Source: Gordonia rhizosphera NBRC 16068 (lineage in GTDB: Bacteria > Actinomycetota > Actinomycetes > Mycobacteriales > Mycobacteriaceae). Taken from it: a DNA stretch of 64,000 nucleotides. The position numbers and the translations under genes are program-made. Shown in pieces: positions 43,012-52,270 of this stretch (its first letter is position 1; every line of letters starts with the position of its first letter). The notes beneath the pieces are model-generated. The model was not told the origin of the DNA. It worked only from the letters and a program-made list of their open reading frames with translations, and made no database searches. The DNA lies in the NCBI RefSeq assembly GCF_000298195.1, contig NZ_BAHC01000028.1, forward strand, positions 1-64,000, written 5' to 3'.

Positions 43012-46000
43012 ATGGCGCGACGCACCGAGATCTCCACCGGCGATGCGCTGCGGACCCGGCTGATCGCTGCCGGCGTCGACGCCGACACGGCAGTCCGGGA
43101 GTGGCCGCCGCATGTACAGGCGGTGATCGACGGACACGACGGAGTCGATCTCGGCCGGCCGTGGTCACCGATCCGGGTGCACGGCGGCCCGGGCACCGGC
43201 AAGACGGCGCTCATCGTCGACGCGGCGGTCTCGCGGCTGCGTCGACCTGGGGTCGACCCGGAGTCGGTGCTGGTCCTCGCCGCGTCCCGGCGTGCCGCCG
43301 CGGCGCTGCGCGAGGAGATCACCCGGCGGGTGCTGTCGGATCAGGCGTCCGACGATGCCGCCGACGGCGGTCATGCGCTGCGCGAACCCCTGGTCCGCAC
43401 GGTGCACTCCTATGCGTTCGCGATCCTGCGGTTGCAGGCGTCGGTGCACGGCAACCCGCCGCCTCGGCTGATCACCGGGTCCGAACAGGACGTGGTGCTG
43501 CGCGAACTGCTCGCCGGCGACATCGAGGACGGCGCCGGGTACTGGCCCGAGCGGCTGCGGCCCGCGCTCGGCACCGACGGGTTCGCCCAGGCGTTGCGCG
43601 ACCTGATGATGCGGGCCGCCGAGCGCGGCGTGGGGCCCGAGGAACTGGCCGCGCTCGGTCGCCATCATCGTCATCCCGAGTGGGTCGCGGCCGGGCGGGC
43701 CTACGCCCAGTACGAGCAGAACATGCTGCTGCGCGGCGCGGTCGGCGCCGACGCCCCCGGCGCCTCGGCCCCCGCGGTGGACGCCGCGGAACTCGTCGGC
43801 TCCGCATTGTCGGCCTTCGCGACCGACCCGGACCTGTTGGCGGGTCAGCGGCGCCGCATCCGGCATCTGCTCGTCGACGACGCGCAGCACCTCGACCCGC
43901 AGGCCGCCGAGCTGGTCACCCTGATCGGCACCGGTACCTCCTCGACCGTGATCGCCGCCGACACCGATCAGTCGGTCTTCGGGTTCCGCGGCGCCAGTCC
44001 GCGATTCGCCGACGAACTCGCCGAGCCGGGATCGGCGCGCGACATCGTCCTGGACCGCAGCTTCCGCAATCATCCGGCGATCGCGGCGGTCGGTGCCGCA
44101 CTCGCGTCCCGGCTCCCCGGCGCGCGCCCGCATCCCTACCCGGAGTCGATGGACGCGGATTCGGCTGCCGGACAAGAAGTCCAGGACACCGGCGAGGGTG
44201 TCGAGGTGCGCGTGTTCAGTTCCGCGGCGAAGGAGGCGACGGCCGTCGCCGATCTGCTGCGTCGTGCGCATCTCTTCGCCGGGATCCCGTGGTCACGGAT
44301 GGCGGTGATCGTGCGCTCGGTCCCGTTCGCGCTGCCGGCGTTGCGGCGGGCGTTCCGGTCGGCGGGGGTGCCGGTCATGACACCCACCAGCGATCTCCCG
44401 CTGCATCGCCAGCGTGCCGTCGGGGCGCTGATGGGGGTGCTGCGGGCGGTCGCGGCCCGCGACCTGATGGCGCACGGCCCGTCCGACGACGTGAACGAGA
44501 CCTTCGGTGTCGACGACGCCGTCGGCCTCCTCTCCGGGCCCGTCGGTGGTGCCGATCCGGGTGCGATGCGACGGTTGCGGCGCGGTGTCCGGCGATTCGA
44601 TGAACGCAGCGGCACCGGCGGCGCCGCCACCGATTCGCTCGTCTCCCTGCGGCGCGCCGTCCTCGACCGCGACGAGGCCGCCCGGTATCTGGCCGGGCTC
44701 AGCGAGACCGAGGCGCGCCCGCTGGTGCGGGTCCTCGACGTCGTCGACGCCGCGCACCGCACCCACCGCGCGCGGCGCGGGGTGGAGGAGACCCTGTGGG
44801 CGGCATGGCAGGCCAGCGGGCTGGAGCGGCGCTGGGCGTCGAGCGCCCTCCGGGGCGGACCGGCGGGGGAGCAGGCCGACCGTGACCTCGACGCGGTGCT
44901 GGCGATGTTCGAGGCGGCGGCGAACTTCGCCGACACCCTGCCCGCCGCGGGCCCCGCGGGGTTCGTGCGCTACCTGTCGGCGCTGCAGATCCCGCGGGAC
45001 AGCCGGCTGCCCACGGCCGCCGCCGATGCGGTGACGGTACTGTCCGCGCATGCGGCGGCGGGACGCGAATGGGATGTCGTGGCGGTGGCCGGTGTGCTGG
45101 ACGGGCTGTGGCCGTCCCTTCGCAGCCGGGGCAGTGTGCTCGCGACCGGGCAACTCGTCGACCTGCTCGACGGCGTCGATCCGGATGCCCTCGACACCGT
45201 GACGAGGTCGAGGGCGGCGCTCGCCGACGAACGGCGCCTGCTGCTGGTCGCGTGCACCCGCGCGCGGCGCCGGCTGCTCGTCACCGCGGTGGAGGACGGC
45301 AGTGGTGACGCGTCGCCGTCCCGCTTCGTCGCCGAGATCGCCGACGCCCTCGCCGGGCGACGGCTCCTCGACGACGACGCGCCACACCCGATCGGCGAGA
45401 TCCCGTTGGACCCGGGAGTGGACCGGGTGCTCTCGCTGCCGTCGCTCATCGCGACGCTGCGCTCGGTCGTCGTCGCCGACGCCGAGCACCGGGCCCGCGA
45501 GGGTGGCGACCAACCGTCGCCGCGTGCCCGTGCGGCCGCCGAACTCCTTGCTCGACTGGCCGATTCGGATATCCCGGGGGCATCGCCCAAGGACTGGTAC
45601 GGGCTGGGTGGCCCGAGTACGGACACCGCGCTGTGGACACCCGATCGCGGTCCGGTGATGCTGTCGCCGTCCAACGTCGAATCGTTGACCCGGTGCTCGC
45701 TGCGCTGGATGCTCGAGCGGCACGGAGGACGCGACGGTGACGGCACCCCCGCGCTCACCGGCAGCCTCGTGCACACTCTCGTCCAGGCGGTCGCGGGACG
45801 CATCGAGCCCGCGGAGGTCACCGCCGCGCTGCGCGGTATCTGGGACCGCGTCGACACGGGTGCCGCGTGGTATTCGGTGCGCGAACTCGAACGGGCCGAG
45901 GCGATGCTCACAAATTTCCGCGATTGGCTGCGCATCTCGCGTGACGAACTGGCCGAGGTGGGGGTAGAGGCCGAGATCGACGCGACCGTGCCGGGCGACG

Positions 46001-46449
46001 CGACCGACGGTGCAGACGGGGACATCCCGGTCCGGCTGCGCGGGCGTATCGACCGTCTCGAAACCGACCACCGGGGGCGCCCGGTGGTCATTGACGTGAA
46101 GACCGCGAAGACCGCGATATCCAAGGCCGACGCACAGGACCACGCCCAACTCGCCACCTATCAGCTGGCCCTCGCGCTCGGCGGCGTGGAAGGGCTCGGC
46201 GAGACCGAACCCGGCGGCGGACGACTGGTCTACGTGTCGGCAGCCAACAAGAACACCGGCGCCGCCGAACGGGTTCAGGACGGGTTGACACCGGAACTCG
46301 TCGGCGAGTGGATCGCCGTGGTGCGCAACGCCGCTCGCGCCAGTATCGGACCTGGCTACGCCGCGACCCGCAATCCCGGGTGCGGGCACTGCGCGCTGTC
46401 GACGAGCTGTCCGGCACAGCTGCGGGGGAAGAGCGTCATCGATGACTGA
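43012..46449 (+). CDS. adnA: AdnA, helicase-nuclease subunit of the AdnAB double-strand-break resection motor
   Basis: This 1145-aa UvrD-like protein has Walker A GGPGTGKT (residues 58-65) and VDDAQH in place of DEAQ in motif II. Further SF1A motifs follow (TDQSVFGFRG, LSAHAAAGREWDVV). The C-terminal RecB-like nuclease has RGRIDRLE and VIDVKTAK. Fe-S cysteines are CSLRW and the terminal CGHCALSTSC. AdnAB resects double-strand breaks in mycobacteria in place of RecBCD. adnB starts inside its last codons (8-bp overlap). Confidence 0.94.
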   Translation: MARRTEISTGDALRTRLIAAGVDADTAVREWPPHVQAVIDGHDGVDLGRPWSPIRVHGGPGTGKTALIVDAAVSRLRRPGVDPESVLVLAASRRAAAALREEITRRVLSDQASDDAADGGHALREPLVRTVHSYAFAILRLQASVHGNPPPRLITGSEQDVVLRELLAGDIEDGAGYWPERLRPALGTDGFAQALRDLMMRAAERGVGPEELAALGRHHRHPEWVAAGRAYAQYEQNMLLRGAVGADAPGASAPAVDAAELVGSALSAFATDPDLLAGQRRRIRHLLVDDAQHLDPQAAELVTLIGTGTSSTVIAADTDQSVFGFRGASPRFADELAEPGSARDIVLDRSFRNHPAIAAVGAALASRLPGARPHPYPESMDADSAAGQEVQDTGEGVEVRVFSSAAKEATAVADLLRRAHLFAGIPWSRMAVIVRSVPFALPALRRAFRSAGVPVMTPTSDLPLHRQRAVGALMGVLRAVAARDLMAHGPSDDVNETFGVDDAVGLLSGPVGGADPGAMRRLRRGVRRFDERSGTGGAATDSLVSLRRAVLDRDEAARYLAGLSETEARPLVRVLDVVDAAHRTHRARRGVEETLWAAWQASGLERRWASSALRGGPAGEQADRDLDAVLAMFEAAANFADTLPAAGPAGFVRYLSALQIPRDSRLPTAAADAVTVLSAHAAAGREWDVVAVAGVLDGLWPSLRSRGSVLATGQLVDLLDGVDPDALDTVTRSRAALADERRLLLVACTRARRRLLVTAVEDGSGDASPSRFVAEIADALAGRRLLDDDAPHPIGEIPLDPGVDRVLSLPSLIATLRSVVVADAEHRAREGGDQPSPRARAAAELLARLADSDIPGASPKDWYGLGGPSTDTALWTPDRGPVMLSPSNVESLTRCSLRWMLERHGGRDGDGTPALTGSLVHTLVQAVAGRIEPAEVTAALRGIWDRVDTGAAWYSVRELERAEAMLTNFRDWLRISRDELAEVGVEAEIDATVPGDATDGADGDIPVRLRGRIDRLETDHRGRPVVIDVKTAKTAISKADAQDHAQLATYQLALALGGVEGLGETEPGGGRLVYVSAANKNTGAAERVQDGLTPELVGEWIAVVRNAARASIGPGYAATRNPGCGHCALSTSCPAQLRGKSVIDD

Positions 46450-49400
46450 CCGTACCGGCACCCGCCGCGGCCCGACCGTGTCGGCGGTGGTGCTCGCCGC
46501 CGCGCTGGGTCTGCCCACCCCCACCCCCGAACAGGTCGCGGTGATCGAGGCGCCCATGGAACCGGTTCTCGTCGTCGCCGGCGCGGGGGCCGGCAAGACC
46601 GAGACCATGGCGTCGCGGGTGGTGTGGCTGGTGGCCAATGGGCTCGTCGCCCCCGACGAGATCCTCGGGCTCACCTTCACCCGCAAGGCGGCCAGCGAAC
46701 TCGGAGCACGGATTCGGCGTCGCCTCTCCACGCTGTCGGGGTCACCGGCGCTGCGGCACTGGGACCCCGACGGCGTGATCGCGGCCCGGCTGCGCGGGGG
46801 TGACCCGGAGGTCGGCACCTACCACGCCTACGCGGGGCGGCTGATCTCGGACTACGGCCTGCTGCTGCCGGTGGAACCGCGCTCGACGTTGTTGTCGGAG
46901 ACCGAGCTGTGGCAGATGGCGTTCTCGGTGGTGTCGAACTGGACGGGGGAGCTGCACACCACGAAGGTGCCCTCCAGCGTCACCGAGGCAGTCCTGAAGC
47001 TCTACGGTGAGATCTCCGAACACCTTGTCGACATCGACGACCTGCGCCGCGCCGGTGAGGACCTCGTCGCGATGATCGAGACCCTGCCGAAGGGTCCGCG
47101 GCAGCGCGACACCCCGACGCAGGCGCTGCTGCGTGTCCGTGACGTGATCGCGGAGCGGCGCGAATTGATCCCGATGGTCGAGGCGCTGGGTGAGACGATG
47201 CGCGCGGCCACCGCACTCGACTTCGGCAGCCAGATGTCACTGGCCGCACGTCTGGTCACGGGAAACCCGGAAGTTGTTGCCGCCGAACGTGAATCGTTCT
47301 GTGCGGTGTTGCTCGACGAGTATCAGGACACCGGGCACTCGCAGCGTGTCCTGCTGGCGACGCTGTTCGGAGTGGCACCCCGCCTGCCCCGGGGCACTGC
47401 GACGACATCGGTCGCGGTGACCGCGGTCGGCGATCCCATCCAGTCCATCTACGGGTGGCGTGGCGCGTCGGCAGCGAACCTGCCCCGCTTCACCGACGAC
47501 TTCCGAGGACCCGACGGTAAGCCGGCGTCCCGTCTCGAACTGCTCACCAGCTGGCGCAACGCCGTGCACTCGTTGCGGCTGGCGAACGAGACGTCGGAGG
47601 AACTGCGCCGCCGCGGCATCCCGGTCAGCGTGCTGCGGCCCCGGCCGGACGCACCTTTGGGCACCGTGAACCTGGCCATGACCGAGACGGTCGTCGACGA
47701 ACGACGTTGGGTCGCCGACCACGTCGAGCGCTATTACCGGGCGGCGGAGACCGCGGGCGAAGCGCCACCCACCACGGCGATCCTGGTGCGGCGCAACGAG
47801 GATTCCGCGCCCTTGGCCGCCGAACTGGAGAGCCGCGGAATCCCGGCGGAGGTCGTGGGCATCGGTGGGCTCCTGCATGTTCCCGAGATCGAGGACATCG
47901 TCGCGATGCTGCGGGTGATCGCCGACCCGATGGCCGGTACCGCGGCGATGCGACTGTTGACCGGCGCGCGGTGGCAGCTGGGGGCCGGGGACATCGCCGC
48001 GTTGTGGCGGCGCGCCACCGAACTCGCCGCCGTGGAGTACACCGCGTCCAGCGGAGTAGTCACTTCGCGCGAAGAACTCGACGCCGCGCTCGATTCGGTG
48101 CTGCCCACCGAGATCGTCGACCGCGCCGGGATCGCCGACGCGATCGTCGACCCCGGTGAGGCCGGCCGCTACAGCCGTGAGGGGTACGCCCGGATCCGTG
48201 CCCTCGGCGCCCAACTGGAGTCGCTGCGCCGGCGGATCGGGCAGCCGCTGCCCGAACTCGTCGCCGACGTCGAGCACACGATCGGGGTCGCGGTCGAGGC
48301 GCAGATCCGGGCCCGCCGGATGCGCGGTGCGATCACCGGGCGTGAACATCTCGACGCCTTCGCCGACCATGTGACCGCCTACGCCGACCGCTCCGGTGCG
48401 AATCTGCCCGGCCTGCTGGCGTTCCTGGACACCGCCGAGACCATCGAGAAGGGCCTCGAGCCCGGGCGTATCGAGGTCGCCGAGCAGCGCGTACAGATCC
48501 TCACCGTGCACGCCGCGAAGGGCCTCGAATGGGATGTCGTGGTTCTGCCGCACGTCTGCCGCGGCATCTTCCCGGGAGGTCGAGCCGACACGACGTGGCT
48601 GGGCAGCGCCAAGGAGTTGCCGGCCTCGCTGCGCGGCGACCTCGCCGACGACGTCGACGCCGAGGGTTTCCCGCCGCTGGATCTGCGGTCGGTGTCGGAT
48701 CGCAAGGCACTCGAAGAGGCGCTCACCGAGCACAAGGAGGCGATCACCCGACGACGACTCGACGAGGATCGTCGTCTGCTCTACGTCGCGCTGACCCGCG
48801 CCAAGCAGACATTGCTGGTATCCGCGCACCACTGGTCGGAAACCGGCGACAAACCGCGCGGCGGCTCGGAGTTCTTCGACGAACTTCGCTCGATCGTCAC
48901 TGCCGACATCGCCGACCCGACCGTCGACTCGGCCGGGATGACCATCGACGAGGATGCACCCGAGCCGGAGGACGGCGCCGCCAACCCGCTCGCCGAACAG
49001 GTGGTCAGCGCGGCCTGGCCGCAGGATCTGCTGGGCGAACGCCGGGCTGCGGTCGCCGAGGCCGCCCGGATGGTGGCCGAGGCGATCGGCGAGCGTGACA
49101 CGCCGGCGCTTTTCGCGGCCCCCGGAACCGCCGACGCCGAGGCCCGGCACGACGAGGACGCCGAGATCGTCGCCTGGCGCGCCGAGGTCGACGCGCTGCT
49201 CGACGAGCACGACCGCACCAACCGGGCCGAGGTCGACGTCGCGCTGCCGACACATCTGTCGGTGAGCCAACTCGTCGAACTCGACAGCGACGAAGCGGCC
49301 TTCGCCCGGCGGCTCCGCCGTCCGGTGCCGTATCAACCGAATCCCACCGCGCGCCGCGGCACCGCCTTCCACGCGTGGGTGGAGCGCTGGTTCGGGGCCA

Positions 49401-49828
49401 CGCGCCTGCTCGACGTCGACGAACTGCCCGGGGCGGCCGACGCTACGGCCGCCCCCGACGCCGACCTCGACGCGCTGCGGGATGCCTTCCTGGCGTCTCG
49501 GTGGGCGCAGCGCAGCCCGACCGAGGTCGAGGTGCCGTTCGAGACCGTGATCGGTCCGACGGTGATCCGCGGCCGGATCGACGCGGTCTTCGCCGAAACC
49601 GACGGGAGCTGGATCGTCGTCGACTGGAAGACCGGTTCGGTACCGGAGCCGGCCCGCCGCGGTCCGTTGTTCGTCCAGCTGGCCGCCTACCGGATCGCGT
49701 GGGCCCAACTGAAGGGTGTGCCCGTGGACTCCGTGCGCGCCGCGTTCCACTACGTGCGGTCGGGCTATACGTTGGAACCCGATGAGTTGCCCGATCGCAC
49801 GTCACTCGCCGCGATGCTGGCGAAGTAG
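46442..49828 (+). CDS. adnB: AdnB, helicase-nuclease subunit of AdnAB
   Basis: This 1128-aa protein has Walker A GAGAGKTET, motif Ia LTFTRKAASEL, motif II LLDEYQDT, motif III VGDPIQSIYGWRGA, motif V LTVHAAKGLEWDVVVLPHV, motif VI YVALTRAKQTLL, and a C-terminal RecB nuclease (RGRIDAVF, IVVDWKTG). Both the motor and nuclease look intact, consistent with AdnB being the main translocase of the heterodimer. The frame overlaps adnA by 8 bp. Confidence 0.95.
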   Translation: MTDRTGTRRGPTVSAVVLAAALGLPTPTPEQVAVIEAPMEPVLVVAGAGAGKTETMASRVVWLVANGLVAPDEILGLTFTRKAASELGARIRRRLSTLSGSPALRHWDPDGVIAARLRGGDPEVGTYHAYAGRLISDYGLLLPVEPRSTLLSETELWQMAFSVVSNWTGELHTTKVPSSVTEAVLKLYGEISEHLVDIDDLRRAGEDLVAMIETLPKGPRQRDTPTQALLRVRDVIAERRELIPMVEALGETMRAATALDFGSQMSLAARLVTGNPEVVAAERESFCAVLLDEYQDTGHSQRVLLATLFGVAPRLPRGTATTSVAVTAVGDPIQSIYGWRGASAANLPRFTDDFRGPDGKPASRLELLTSWRNAVHSLRLANETSEELRRRGIPVSVLRPRPDAPLGTVNLAMTETVVDERRWVADHVERYYRAAETAGEAPPTTAILVRRNEDSAPLAAELESRGIPAEVVGIGGLLHVPEIEDIVAMLRVIADPMAGTAAMRLLTGARWQLGAGDIAALWRRATELAAVEYTASSGVVTSREELDAALDSVLPTEIVDRAGIADAIVDPGEAGRYSREGYARIRALGAQLESLRRRIGQPLPELVADVEHTIGVAVEAQIRARRMRGAITGREHLDAFADHVTAYADRSGANLPGLLAFLDTAETIEKGLEPGRIEVAEQRVQILTVHAAKGLEWDVVVLPHVCRGIFPGGRADTTWLGSAKELPASLRGDLADDVDAEGFPPLDLRSVSDRKALEEALTEHKEAITRRRLDEDRRLLYVALTRAKQTLLVSAHHWSETGDKPRGGSEFFDELRSIVTADIADPTVDSAGMTIDEDAPEPEDGAANPLAEQVVSAAWPQDLLGERRAAVAEAARMVAEAIGERDTPALFAAPGTADAEARHDEDAEIVAWRAEVDALLDEHDRTNRAEVDVALPTHLSVSQLVELDSDEAAFARRLRRPVPYQPNPTARRGTAFHAWVERWFGATRLLDVDELPGAADATAAPDADLDALRDAFLASRWAQRSPTEVEVPFETVIGPTVIRGRIDAVFAETDGSWIVVDWKTGSVPEPARRGPLFVQLAAYRIAWAQLKGVPVDSVRAAFHYVRSGYTLEPDELPDRTSLAAMLAK

Positions 49829-49867
49829 GCTAGATTCGCGTGTTGTGATGCAACGGCGGGGTGCCTG

Positions 49868-50935
49868 ATGGTCAGACGGAGGTTGCGCCGTCTACGCGGC
49901 GAGGAACTCCACGACCGGCCCGACTATGCGCTGGTCGGTGTCCTGCACATCCCCGAGCTCCAGCAGAGTCCCGGCAGGGCGATCAGCAGGCGGGTCGTGT
50001 TCGCGACCTTCGCGCTGGTCGCGACGGCCGTCATCGTCTTCCTGGATCGCGACGGATATCGGGACACGCAGGACAATCCGCTGTCCTTCCTGGACGCGAT
50101 GTACTACTCGGCGGTGACGCTGTCGACGACCGGGTACGGCGACATCACCCCGATCACCCCGTCCGCGCGCCTGATCAACCTACTCATCATCACCCCTCTG
50201 CGTGTGCTGTTCCTGATCGTGTTGATCGGAACGACACTGGAGGTGCTGACCGAACGGTCCCGGCAGGCGCTCAAGATCCAGCGGTGGAGGAACAGCGTGC
50301 GTAATCACACGGTCGTCATCGGCTACGGCACCAAGGGACGGACCGCCATCGACGCGATGATCGGCGACGGGGTCAAGACGTCGGAGATCGTCGTCGTCGA
50401 CGCCAACCCGGACGTGTTGGAGGTGGCGGCGGCGAGGGGACTCGTCACCGTCCGCGGCGACGCGACCAAATCCGACGTGCTACGACTCGCCGGGGTCGTG
50501 CACGCCTCCAGCATCGTCGTCGCGGCCAACCGGGACGACACCGCGGTGCTCGCGACGCTCACCGCGCGCGAACTCAACCCGCGGGCGAAGATCGTCGCCT
50601 CGATCCGCGAATCCGAGAACACCCACCTGATGCGGCAGTCCGGCGCCAACTCGGTGGTGGTGTCCTCGGAGACCGCAGGGCGCTTGCTCGGTATCGCGAC
50701 GATGACCCCGTCGGTGGTGGAGGTCATCGAGGATCTGCTGACTCCCGACGAGGGGTATGCGATCGCCGAGCGGGAGGTCGAGCCGACCGAGACCGGTGGA
50801 TCGCCATCCCACACCCGCGACATCGTGCTCGGTGTGGTGCGCGACGGTAAGTTGCACCGCGTCGACGACATCGTGGTCGAGCAGATCGAGGTGGGCGACC
50901 GGCTGCTGTACGTGCGGAAGGGGGCGTCGGAATGA
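49868..50935 (+). CDS. Potassium channel with RCK (TrkA-N/TrkA-C) domains
   Basis: This 355-aa protein has two membrane helices (VVFATFALVATAVIVFL and LLIITPLRVLFLIVLIG) around a pore loop with the K+ filter TTGYGD (residues 87-92), then a cytosolic RCK domain (HTVVIGYGTKGRTAIDAM, VVVDANPD, VTVRGDATKSDVL) and a TrkA-C end. It conducts K+ and is gated by nucleotide or Ca2+ at the RCK ring. It is the Rv3200c counterpart and overlaps the next gene by 4 bp. Confidence 0.94.
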   Translation: MVRRRLRRLRGEELHDRPDYALVGVLHIPELQQSPGRAISRRVVFATFALVATAVIVFLDRDGYRDTQDNPLSFLDAMYYSAVTLSTTGYGDITPITPSARLINLLIITPLRVLFLIVLIGTTLEVLTERSRQALKIQRWRNSVRNHTVVIGYGTKGRTAIDAMIGDGVKTSEIVVVDANPDVLEVAAARGLVTVRGDATKSDVLRLAGVVHASSIVVAANRDDTAVLATLTARELNPRAKIVASIRESENTHLMRQSGANSVVVSSETAGRLLGIATMTPSVVEVIEDLLTPDEGYAIAEREVEPTETGGSPSHTRDIVLGVVRDGKLHRVDDIVVEQIEVGDRLLYVRKGASE

Positions 50936-51870
50936 GGTCGTCATTCCGTTTGGACGAACCGCCGCTGCTGTCGCGAGCCACCTTCGATCGCGCCGACGAG
51001 ATTCGTGACGACCCGGAACGGATGCGGGCGGGTTGGACGACGGCGCGGGTGTTGCTCATCGACGCCACCGGGCGCTACCCGGTCGCCGACGACGGCCGGC
51101 TGCACTGGCAGGATGCCGCGGGCCTCGCCGACGAGCCGCTCGCCGACGCCGTCTTCCTCGGGATCTCCGCCTCCGGAGCCGATCTGTGGACGCGGCGGGT
51201 CGATCACATCGACGGCCCCACCGACGATCCGCGCCGCGGCGCGCACGGACTCGACTCCGACGAGGCCGGCCAGCTCGCCACCGCGCTGGGAATCCTGAAC
51301 TGGCATGCGACGGCACGGTTCTCTCCGGTGGACGGGTCCGCCACCGTACCGGCCCGCGGGGGATGGGTGCGTCGGCACCTCGACAGCGGTGCCGACGAGT
51401 TCCCGCGCACCGACCCGGCGATCATCACCGTGGTGCACGACGGGGCCGACCGGATTCTGCTCGGCCGGCAGTCCGTGTGGCCCGACGGCTGGTATTCGAC
51501 GCTGGCCGGATTCGTCGAACCCGGTGAATCCCTGGAACAGTGCGTGATCCGCGAGGTGTACGAGGAGGTGGGGGTCACCGTCAGCGATCCCCATTATCTG
51601 GGCAGCCAGCCGTGGCCGTTCCCGCGCTCGCTGATGCTGGGTTTCGAGGCCGTCGCCGACCCCGAGGAACCGCTGCGCTTCCTCGACGGCGAGATCGCCG
51701 ACGCCGCCTGGTTCGACCGGGCCGAGGTGATCGAGGTACTCGAGGCCGGTGGGGACTGGGGTGCCGGCGGGGCCGCCGAACGCCCGGATGGTCGTCGCCT
51801 GCGGTTGCCCGGTTCCATCTCGATCGCGCGTGCCATCATCAGCGCGTGGGCCCATTCGGCACCGAACTGA
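50932..51870 (+). CDS. nudC: NudC-like NAD(+)/NADH pyrophosphatase lacking the zinc-ribbon cysteines
   Basis: This 312-aa protein has a complete Nudix box (GFVEPGESLEQCVIREVYEEVG) and the NudC hallmark SQPWPFPRSLM downstream. It hydrolyses NADH and removes NAD caps from RNA. In the zinc-ribbon segment before FPRTDPA the expected Cys positions read S, D, H and S (ARFSPVDGSA ... VRRHLDSGA). Only one Cys exists in the whole protein, so no zinc is bound. It is coupled to the K+ channel gene by ATGA. Confidence 0.9.
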   Translation: MRSSFRLDEPPLLSRATFDRADEIRDDPERMRAGWTTARVLLIDATGRYPVADDGRLHWQDAAGLADEPLADAVFLGISASGADLWTRRVDHIDGPTDDPRRGAHGLDSDEAGQLATALGILNWHATARFSPVDGSATVPARGGWVRRHLDSGADEFPRTDPAIITVVHDGADRILLGRQSVWPDGWYSTLAGFVEPGESLEQCVIREVYEEVGVTVSDPHYLGSQPWPFPRSLMLGFEAVADPEEPLRFLDGEIADAAWFDRAEVIEVLEAGGDWGAGGAAERPDGRRLRLPGSISIARAIISAWAHSAPN

Positions 51871-51892
51871 CCACTGTCGGGAGTGGCGATTG

Positions 51893-51918
51893 GGAACAGG
51901 CCACCATTTCGTGATGTT
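51893..51918 (+). promoter_or_regulatory. SigH-type promoter of mrx1 (GGAAC-N18-GTT)
   Basis: GGAAC (51893-51897), 18 bp, GTT (51916-51918), ending only 9 bp before the mrx1 ATG, so the transcript should be leaderless or nearly so. Same spacing as the sigH promoter. Confidence 0.75.
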
Positions 51919-51927
51919 ATTGGTCAC

Positions 51928-52212
51928 ATGAGCAACGTGATCGACGACGATGTTTCGGCCCGGGTTTCCGGCACCGGCGAGCTGACGATGTACACCACCA
52001 GCTGGTGCGGCTTCTGTAACCGGCTGAAGACCGGGCTCAAGGGCCTGGGGCTGAAGTGGCAGGAGGTCGACATCGAGCTCAACCCCGACGCCGCGGAGTT
52101 CGTCGGCAGCGTCAACGACGGCGACCACACCGTCCCGACCCTGCTCTTCGCCGACGGCACGACGGCCACCAACCCGTCATTGGCCGAGGTCAAGGCCAAG
52201 CTCGGACTCTGA
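51928..52212 (+). CDS. mrx1: Mycoredoxin (glutaredoxin-fold, mycothiol-dependent)
   Basis: This 94-aa protein has redox motif C27-G-F-C30 in YTTSWCGFCNRL and the TVPTLLFADG cis-Pro loop. The first 20 residues are an acidic leader. Mycoredoxins reduce protein-mycothiol mixed disulfides. The usual motif is CGYC; Phe here is a mild change. The ATG at 51928 is preferred over 51883 because the SigH-type promoter ends at 51918. uvrD2 follows 58 bp downstream. Confidence 0.93.
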   Translation: MSNVIDDDVSARVSGTGELTMYTTSWCGFCNRLKTGLKGLGLKWQEVDIELNPDAAEFVGSVNDGDHTVPTLLFADGTTATNPSLAEVKAKLGL

Positions 52213-52270
52213 CCCGGGTCCGGGTCGATCTCGACCCTGACCTGTCACAGCCCGGTGGCATAGTGAACCG

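Noticed and set aside
42588-44603. 671-codon plus-strand frame over lipV-like and adnA
   Set aside because: Runs through the tandem repeat and is out of frame with adnA; Arg/Gly-rich shadow.
47237-49750. 837-codon open frame antisense to adnB (similar long antisense frames at 44293-46818 and 13504-16152)
   Set aside because: These are GC-rich shadow frames: their translations are low-complexity Arg/Gly/Asp/His-rich and they lie entirely opposite well-supported genes.
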